A stretch of DNA of 6,383 nt from an uncultured Bacteroidales bacterium (GTDB lineage: Bacteria; Bacteroidota; Bacteroidia; Bacteroidales; WCHB1-69). The DNA is taken from contig ONXT01000077.1 of the NCBI GenBank assembly GCA_900321845.1, positions 1-6,383 on the forward strand. Reading direction: 5' to 3'. Each line of letters opens with the position of its first letter. Positions within the stretch are counted from its first letter, which is position 1. A program made the translations under genes and the position numbers. This document shows, one piece after another, positions 1 to 4,794 of the stretch. The notes under the pieces were generated by a model. That model worked only from the letters and a program-made list of their open reading frames with translations. It did no database searches and was not told the origin of the DNA.

Positions 1-434
1 AACGCCAGTGTCTCTTCGCTCATTCCGAAAATTGCCCCGAATGCACTGAACATCAGCATGATAAGAATGATGACGAGGTTGTTTACCCCGATGGCTTTCA
101 TCACTTTGTTGTGCTGTAGTTTTTCCGTGAATCCTAAGAATGAGTAAATCCCGACGTTGATGGCATTGGTGGTATTAAGCACCCAGAAGGCACCCCCAAT
201 CATCAGAATGAACACGATGATGTTGGCTGCTTTTTGGAAGCCGGCGTAGAAAGCCGTGAAAATCTGCCACGTCTGCGGTTGGCTATCTACTCGATGATAG
301 GAATCGGCAATCACGTTGCCCGCATCGTCGCGCACGAATTCCCCGCCTGGTACAATCCAAGTGAGTATCGCACAGGCAATTACAATGCAAAAGACAATTG
401 TAAAGGTATGGGGTATTTTGAATTTAGAAGCCAC
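1..434 (-). CDS. YfcC-family membrane transporter, N-terminal part (cut by window edge)
   Basis: This is the first 144 codons of an inner-membrane carrier of the YfcC family (DcuC/AbgT-like, PF03606); the rest lies past position 1. The start Lys-Phe-Lys-Ile-Pro-His-Thr, the stretch TWIVPGGEF (residues 25-33) and FGMSEET (136-142) are family hallmarks. Three hydrophobic segments are visible, at about residues 11-29, 72-89 and 118-137. Between the first two is a polar loop (34-60), probably periplasmic. The start is taken as GTG at 434-432: an in-frame TGA lies nine bases upstream, and the first in-frame ATG would fall at residue 78, inside the second membrane segment. The start is 20 bp after the lepB stop, so co-transcription with lepB is likely; no separate promoter is visible. 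Members are annotated as putative basic amino-acid or carboxylate transporters, but the substrate cannot be told from this fragment. The family call is firm and the function is open. Confidence 0.85.
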   Translation of the reverse strand, partial: MASKFKIPHTFTIVFCIVIACAILTWIVPGGEFVRDDAGNVIADSYHRVDSQPQTWQIFTAFYAGFQKAANIIVFILMIGGAFWVLNTTNAINVGIYSFLGFTEKLQHNKVMKAIGVNNLVIILIMLMFSAFGAIFGMSEETLA

Positions 435-454
435 GTTTAGTCAACAATAATCGG

Positions 455-2071
455 TTATTTGATCGTTCTGAACATCTTGCTCCAGCGGATTTTGCCGTCG
501 CCCCATTGCTTGAACTTGTCAAGCGATAGCCATACGAGGACGGGTTTGCCCACGATGTGGTCTTCGGGCACGAAGCCCCAGTAGCGGGAGTCGGCGGAGT
601 TGTGGCGGTTGTCGCCCATCATGAAATAGTAGTTTTGTTGGAAGGTATAGGAGGTGGCCACTTTCCCGTTAATGTAGATTTTCCCGTCCGCCACTTTCAA
701 ATCATTCAATTCGTAATTGCGGATGATTTTATCGTAAAGTACGATGGTTGAATCATTTAACTCAACGGTAACGCCCTTTTGCGGGATGACGAGCGGACCG
801 AAATTGTCCTTGTTCCACGTGTAGCGGGGGTCGTGCGGGAAGATGGCGGCATCATAGTCGTTTCCATCCATGCGGCATTTGAGTTTGTGCCCCATTTTTT
901 CGATAGATGTTTTTTGTTCATTGTTCAAACAGTAGATGCCGTAGGTCATACTGCCATCCTCTTCGTTGATATTCAAGTTCTTGAGAGCTTTCTTGGAGAG
1001 CGGAACGTCGCATTCGTATGAGAATTGCATGTTTTTCGGGTTCTCGGCGGCTTTGTCGTTGATGAAGAGTTGCCCGTTTATGACGGCTAATTTGTCGCCC
1101 GGCAACCCGACGCAGCGTTTCACGTAGTTTTCGCGTTTGTCAACGGGGCGTGCTTGTACGGTGTAGATTTTTTTCACCACCTCGCGTCCAAGGCCGGGGT
1201 GGTAGGGCTGGTTCCCGTATTGAGCGCGTATGCCAGCCATCTCTTCCGGTGCGTAGCGGCGGGCGATCATCTCTTTTTCGGCATCCGTCGCATTCGGGTT
1301 GAGGATGGCTTCAAACTCGCGCACAATGGCATAGTAGCTCTCTGCCTGCCGCTCCAGCGCCACGGTGTCGCCATCGGGATAGTTGAAGACAATCGGGTCG
1401 TTGTTTTTCACTTTGTGCAAAGCGGGGAAACGGTAGTAGGGGAGTTGTACCCAATCCACAAAACTGGGTGTCTGTTTGGTTCCTGCCAGCGTGTTGTGCA
1501 TGAACGGCACGGCGAAAACGGTCTGCGGGACGCGCCCTCCGAAGTGGAACTTGCTCACGGCGAGGTAGTCGCCCACCATCAAGGAACTCTCCATCGAGGA
1601 GGTCGGGATGGCATAGAGTTCAAAGAGGAAAGTGCGGAACAGGAAAGCGGCGGCCACGGCGAAAATGATGGCATCGCCCCACTCGCGCAACGTGCTCTTC
1701 TTGAAAACCGGCAAATCCTTGTACGCAGTCAGTGTCTCCTTCTTGGAAAAACCCAGATAGGGCAGGTAGATGAAGTTGAAAAAAGTACCTGGAACCAAAA
1801 TCAGGTAACTGGTCTTTTTGAACAGACGGATGGTCTTCCAAATCATCATGTAGCCCATGAAAATGTTGAGAAACGGTATCAAAAGCAGAATCATCCACCA
1901 CCACGGGCGGTCCAGTATCTGGCGGAGCCAAATCCATGAGCGATAGATCGGAATGACGGATTTCCAACCTTTTACACCGGCTTTTTCAAAAATGCCCCAT
2001 AAACCGATTTGAAATCCGATGTATTTGATTATCAGTATGATATAAAATGCAGTAAGGGAAATTTTTATCAT
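455..2071 (-). CDS. lepB: Signal peptidase I (S26 family) with N-terminal DUF5684-like membrane domain
   Basis: This enzyme removes signal peptides from Sec-exported precursors on the periplasmic face of the inner membrane, using a Ser/Lys dyad. The catalytic serine is Ser159 in IPTSSMESSL, followed by GDYLAVSKF. The general base is Lys318 in YVKRCVGLPGDK. DPIVFNYP (225-232) is box C, and GDNRHNSADSRYWGFVPEDH (486-505) is box E. All key residues are present. At 538 residues it is much longer than E. coli LepB (324). Long inserts lie between box C and Lys318 (about 85 residues) and between Lys318 and box E (about 165), as is usual in Bacteroidota. Residues 1-117 resemble DUF5684, with FEKAG..GW...IPIY (28-43), RPWWW (55-59) and PYLGF (104-108). 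Hydrophobic segments lie at about 4-20, 59-77, 88-104 and 133-150. The ATG overlaps the stop of the upstream lipoprotein gene (ATGA), so translation is probably coupled. The enzyme call is secure; the role of the N-terminal domain is unknown. Confidence 0.97.
   Translation of the reverse strand: MIKISLTAFYIILIIKYIGFQIGLWGIFEKAGVKGWKSVIPIYRSWIWLRQILDRPWWWMILLLIPFLNIFMGYMMIWKTIRLFKKTSYLILVPGTFFNFIYLPYLGFSKKETLTAYKDLPVFKKSTLREWGDAIIFAVAAAFLFRTFLFELYAIPTSSMESSLMVGDYLAVSKFHFGGRVPQTVFAVPFMHNTLAGTKQTPSFVDWVQLPYYRFPALHKVKNNDPIVFNYPDGDTVALERQAESYYAIVREFEAILNPNATDAEKEMIARRYAPEEMAGIRAQYGNQPYHPGLGREVVKKIYTVQARPVDKRENYVKRCVGLPGDKLAVINGQLFINDKAAENPKNMQFSYECDVPLSKKALKNLNINEEDGSMTYGIYCLNNEQKTSIEKMGHKLKCRMDGNDYDAAIFPHDPRYTWNKDNFGPLVIPQKGVTVELNDSTIVLYDKIIRNYELNDLKVADGKIYINGKVATSYTFQQNYYFMMGDNRHNSADSRYWGFVPEDHIVGKPVLVWLSLDKFKQWGDGKIRWSKMFRTIK
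2068..2071 (-). other. ATGA stop/start overlap, lipoprotein gene to lepB
   Basis: On the minus strand the lepB ATG (2071-2069) shares two bases with the TGA stop (2070-2068) of the lipoprotein gene. Overlaps of this type usually mean that one ribosome ends and restarts there, tying the yield of signal peptidase to translation of the lipoprotein. The bases just before it (GCAAGAACAA) show no strong Shine-Dalgarno match, as is usual in Bacteroidota. Confidence 0.85.
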
Positions 2072-2871
2072 TTGTTCTTGCTTTTTAAATTCTGAATTTC
2101 CTGATTGATGAAGGCGGTTTTCTTCTGTTGAATCAGCATTGTGCGAACACTTTCAAAGTATTCATCGTTCTCTTCGGCTGTCTGTTCCGATTTATAATCA
2201 AGAATGACAATGAGATAGCGGTCGTTGCCGATGGTTTGGTCAAAGCAGAGAGGCAGTTTGTTCGCCTTTTGTGCATTGAAATCAATATCCACTTCTGCTT
2301 GAATGTCGTCCCAGAAGAGCCATTTGTTGTCTTCAATGAAGTATTCTATCGTGTCGGCGCAAAGCGTTTCAATTTGCGCTTTCTCGTTGGTTCGTCGGGT
2401 ATCGTCAAATATAATATCCTTGATATCCTGCAAGATAGGGGAGTTTTTGTGGAGTTTCACGTAATTCAATTTCACGATTTCTTTCTCCACAATGTCGTTT
2501 CCAGCAGTTTGTCGGATGACTTTTCTCACCTCGTCGTCGCTCACTTTGAATTGCTCGGGATTGGATGTTGTTTTTTCAAAGTATCTCTGTTTCAATAACA
2601 TCCGCCGATAATTAGCGATTTCCTGGTCGAAGTTTTTCTCTTTGGGTGATAATTGTTTTTCGGCTTCCGCCAGAATGAGTTCTTCGGTAATCCAGTCGTC
2701 AATCACTTTTTGCGATAAGAGGGCGCTGTCTTCGGCGGACAGACCGTCGGGCATTTGGGCGCGGACTTCCGACAGGTACAGTTTGTGCCGGTTCACTTCC
2801 GCAACGACTTTGTCGTCGCGATAGCAGCCTGACAATAATAATACAATTAGTAGAGATGTGATGAATCGCAT
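2068..2871 (-). CDS. SurA-like periplasmic lipoprotein without a parvulin domain
   Basis: This is a 267-residue lipoprotein, probably a periplasmic chaperone-like partner of the isomerase encoded just upstream. The ATG at 2871 gives an ideal lipoprotein signal: MRF, a hydrophobic core, then the lipobox LSGC with the lipidated Cys16. An in-frame GTG at 2913, one base after the upstream stop codon, would add 14 polar residues ahead of the signal and is less likely. Residues 22-115 look like the helical N-terminal domain of SurA (VNRHKLYLSEVR, then KVIDDWITEELILAEAE). Beyond that, parvulin motifs such as HIL, GDLG and FGxH are missing. Only strands resembling the fold's edges remain: VKLNYVKL (134-141) and YLIVILDYK (219-227). 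Proteins of this kind are often annotated as peptidyl-prolyl isomerases in Bacteroidota, but nothing here supports isomerase activity. The gene starts 43 bp after its upstream neighbour and ends in a 4-bp overlap with lepB. The lipoprotein call is firm; the chaperone role is inferred. Confidence 0.85.
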   Translation of the reverse strand: MRFITSLLIVLLLSGCYRDDKVVAEVNRHKLYLSEVRAQMPDGLSAEDSALLSQKVIDDWITEELILAEAEKQLSPKEKNFDQEIANYRRMLLKQRYFEKTTSNPEQFKVSDDEVRKVIRQTAGNDIVEKEIVKLNYVKLHKNSPILQDIKDIIFDDTRRTNEKAQIETLCADTIEYFIEDNKWLFWDDIQAEVDIDFNAQKANKLPLCFDQTIGNDRYLIVILDYKSEQTAEENDEYFESVRTMLIQQKKTAFINQEIQNLKSKNK

Positions 2872-2914
2872 CCCTACTAATACTTTATGGTCGGATATTT
2901 TCAAAAGCCCCACT

Positions 2915-4660
2915 CTATTTTTTCAAAAGTTGAGAAAATACTTTTTCGTCAACGACAGGATTGTATTTTTTGCGCAGTTCGGAAATCCATTTTTCGTCTA
3001 AATACTCCTGATAGTCGGTGATGACGATGGCGCGGATTTCGCTAAGCGGTTTCACTTCCTGTGTATCGGGATTCACGTAGTTGGCCTTGTTCATTTCGTA
3101 GAAATTCTCGAGGCCTGTGGAATCCTGGACGGCGGCGGCCCAGACTTTGGAGGTGTTGATTTCGTACAATACCATTCCGTCGTGGAATTCCTTGACTAAA
3201 TCCCTCAATTCAGGGTACTTGTCCATCAGGCGAGAATTCTCATAAGCCATCAGTTTCTTTTGAAGATATATGTCGAAGCGTTCCTCCAAGAAGGGAAGGA
3301 ATTCGTTTCGGGAGAGGTTGATGCCGCGGTAACGTTTGAACTCCTTGGCATATTCCTTGGCGGTGATGGTCTGGTCGGCGAAAGTTGCCATCGGTTTCAG
3401 CTTATCGATGCCCTTGGTGTTTGACATGTCGGCATCTTTCATTTGGAAGAATTCATCTGGCATGTTCTTAAGGAAGAACTTGATGGCTTTTTCGCGGCCG
3501 CTTTCATTGTAATTGTACTCTTTTTTCAGTCGGTTGATGAAGGCGTCTTTGCTTTTGTGGGAACGGGAATCTCTTTCGCAGCGGCTGCGAATGTTGTATG
3601 CCATGTCTTCATCAATGACTACGGGCTTGATTCCTATCAACTTGACAATATGCCATCCGAATTGGGTGTGAAGCGGTTCGGAAACCTCGCCCTCTTTCAG
3701 GTTCAGGATGGCTCTGACGAAATCGCCTTGACGGCTGTTGAGCGCGAAAGGCTCTTGCATTCCGCCCTTTTCAATGGAGTTCTTGTCATCCGTGTATTTG
3801 GCGACAAGGGATTCAAAATCAACACCTCGCTTCAGACTGTCTTGGATTTCGGCGAGTTTTTGGGCGGTGGGTATAGATTTCGTGACACCTTTAGCCAACG
3901 AGTCGGTGATGAAAATCTGGGCGATGGTGATGTCCTGGATGGCGGGGATTTTATCCACTACTTGGATGAGGTGGTAGCCGAATTTGGTACGGACGGGCAT
4001 GGAGATCTCGCCGACTTTGGTGTTGTAGGCGGCGGTTTCGAAAGGATAAATCAGGTCAAAAACGGTGAAATAGCCCAAATCACCTTTATTGCCGTGGTGC
4101 AGACGGTTGGTTTGTGGGTTCACCATATCGCGGGCGGAGGGGTCATCGGAATACTTGACGGCGGCATCTGCGAAAGAGATGCTTCCATTTAAAATCTCGT
4201 TGCGAATGGAAATGGCTTTCTGATAGGCGCTCAGCGTGTCTTTCGGTGAGGCGTTCTCGCCGCAGTTGATAAGGATGTGGGAAGCGCGGATGTTCTGTTT
4301 GGCCCTGTCAATCGCCTCTGACACCAACTCTTCGGTAACTTCCTTGTCTATAAGGAATTGTTGTGACGACTGCTTCTGATAGGAACTCAACTCCATCTTG
4401 AATCTTCTGGAGGTGTCCAACTGGAGGGCGTTGCCTTCCTGAACTTTCATCTTGAAATTGATGTACAAATCCAGATACTCGCGGAGGCTGGCTTCCGAAG
4501 CGGTGTCCAGCCGGTTGTTTTTCTCGTATGCTTTTAAGAATTCATCGGCGGTGACATTCTCCTCGCCGATTTTAACTAGAATATCCTGTTTGCTCTGCGC
4601 CTGCATAGAATTCAAGCAAAATCCGAACAGGAAAAGGACAATCCCAAAAAGTTTCTTCAT
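2915..4660 (-). CDS. Periplasmic peptidyl-prolyl cis-trans isomerase, two parvulin domains (SurA/PpiD-like)
   Basis: This is an exported folding factor of 581 residues that would assist secreted and outer-membrane proteins. Residues 1-22 form a signal peptide (MKKLFG, hydrophobic core, cleavage near MQAQ-S); no lipobox cysteine fits. Residues about 28-110 are a SurA-type helical domain (VKIGEENVTADEFLKAYEK). Parvulin domain 1 spans about 125-236, with ASHILI (His128), GDLGYF (193-198) and FGYHLIQV (His230). Parvulin domain 2 spans about 243-345, with GGM (299-301) and FGWHIVKL (His337), but IAQIFI replaces the usual HIL strand, so it may be inactive. Residues 430-530 form a second helical region (TITAKEYAKEF, KYPELRDLVKEFHDG) typical of Bacteroidota members. 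The C-terminus, with DYQEYLDEKWISELRKKYN, seems shortened against the 650-700 residue forms I recall. It is the first gene of the probable operon, preceded by a 131-bp gap. The isomerase family is clear; client proteins are not. Confidence 0.95.
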   Translation of the reverse strand: MKKLFGIVLFLFGFCLNSMQAQSKQDILVKIGEENVTADEFLKAYEKNNRLDTASEASLREYLDLYINFKMKVQEGNALQLDTSRRFKMELSSYQKQSSQQFLIDKEVTEELVSEAIDRAKQNIRASHILINCGENASPKDTLSAYQKAISIRNEILNGSISFADAAVKYSDDPSARDMVNPQTNRLHHGNKGDLGYFTVFDLIYPFETAAYNTKVGEISMPVRTKFGYHLIQVVDKIPAIQDITIAQIFITDSLAKGVTKSIPTAQKLAEIQDSLKRGVDFESLVAKYTDDKNSIEKGGMQEPFALNSRQGDFVRAILNLKEGEVSEPLHTQFGWHIVKLIGIKPVVIDEDMAYNIRSRCERDSRSHKSKDAFINRLKKEYNYNESGREKAIKFFLKNMPDEFFQMKDADMSNTKGIDKLKPMATFADQTITAKEYAKEFKRYRGINLSRNEFLPFLEERFDIYLQKKLMAYENSRLMDKYPELRDLVKEFHDGMVLYEINTSKVWAAAVQDSTGLENFYEMNKANYVNPDTQEVKPLSEIRAIVITDYQEYLDEKWISELRKKYNPVVDEKVFSQLLKK

Positions 4661-4704
4661 GTTATCGTATAGTTTCGGTTAAACGTCGGTGCTAAAACGA
4701 ATAA

Positions 4705-4752
4705 TGGCCTTGTTTAGTATAAAGGAACAAAATTCTTTTCCAAACAAGGCCA
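4705..4752 (-). terminator. Inverted repeat, likely terminator of the surface-protein gene
   Basis: TGGCCTTGTTT (4705-4715) and AAACAAGGCCA (4742-4752) are perfect 11-base inverted copies separated by 26 bases. In the minus-strand transcript the second arm is followed by the U-rich run UUAUUCGUUUU. The repeat lies 40 bases past the stop of the surface-protein gene and about 45 bases before the isomerase start. A factor-independent terminator is the simplest reading. The 26-base loop is long for one, although A-rich and U-rich stretches inside it could pair further. It could instead be an operator or leader structure for the isomerase operon. The gap 4661-4791 holds no other gene, and no convincing Bacteroidota promoter (TTTG, about 20 bases, TAnnTTTG) was found in it. 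Confidence 0.5.
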
Positions 4753-4766
4753 GGTGGTTTTGCTAT

Positions 4767-4794
4767 TAGCTATTAGCAGTTTAGCTGATAGCTA
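4767..4794. repeat. Short hairpin with 7-bp direct repeat at the stop codon
   Basis: TAGCTATTAGC (4767-4777) and GCTGATAGCTA (4784-4794) are inverted copies with one mismatch and a 6-base spacer. The inner arm overlaps a doubled heptamer, GCTATTA GCTATTA (4762-4775). The outer arm contains the TAG stop codon of the surface-protein gene (4794-4792). The stem is A/T-rich, with only four G or C positions per 11-base arm. It might stabilise the 3' end of the mRNA together with the stronger inverted repeat just downstream, or be a remnant of a low-complexity expansion. Confidence 0.45.

Noticed and set aside
234..440. Plus-strand frame of 68 codons at the left end
   Set aside because: It is antisense to the start of the YfcC-type gene, whose minus-strand translation gives clear membrane segments and family motifs.
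1154..1939. Open plus-strand frame of 261 codons opposite lepB
   Set aside because: It is fully antisense to the catalytic part of lepB, has no recognisable domain, and has a histidine- and valine-rich composition typical of a reverse shadow. LepB on the other strand has every family motif.
2872..2913. GTG at 2913 as start of the lipoprotein gene
   Set aside because: It would put 14 polar residues before the lipoprotein signal. The ATG at 2871 gives a standard signal and lipobox. Not fully excluded.
3443..4192. Open plus-strand frame of 249 codons opposite the isomerase gene
   Set aside because: It is glycine-, valine- and phenylalanine-rich with no domain, and lies entirely inside the two-parvulin gene, whose frame is supported by many motifs.
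4661..4791. Bacteroidota promoter before the isomerase gene
   Set aside because: A TTTTG occurs at 4732-4728 and a TATTCGTT at 4703-4696, but the spacing and the -7 match are poor. A promoter must probably exist here, but I cannot place it.
4705..4794. Inverted repeats as ends of an insertion sequence or an attachment site
   Set aside because: They are only tens of bases apart with no gene between them, no transposase or integrase is nearby, and no flanking target duplication is visible.
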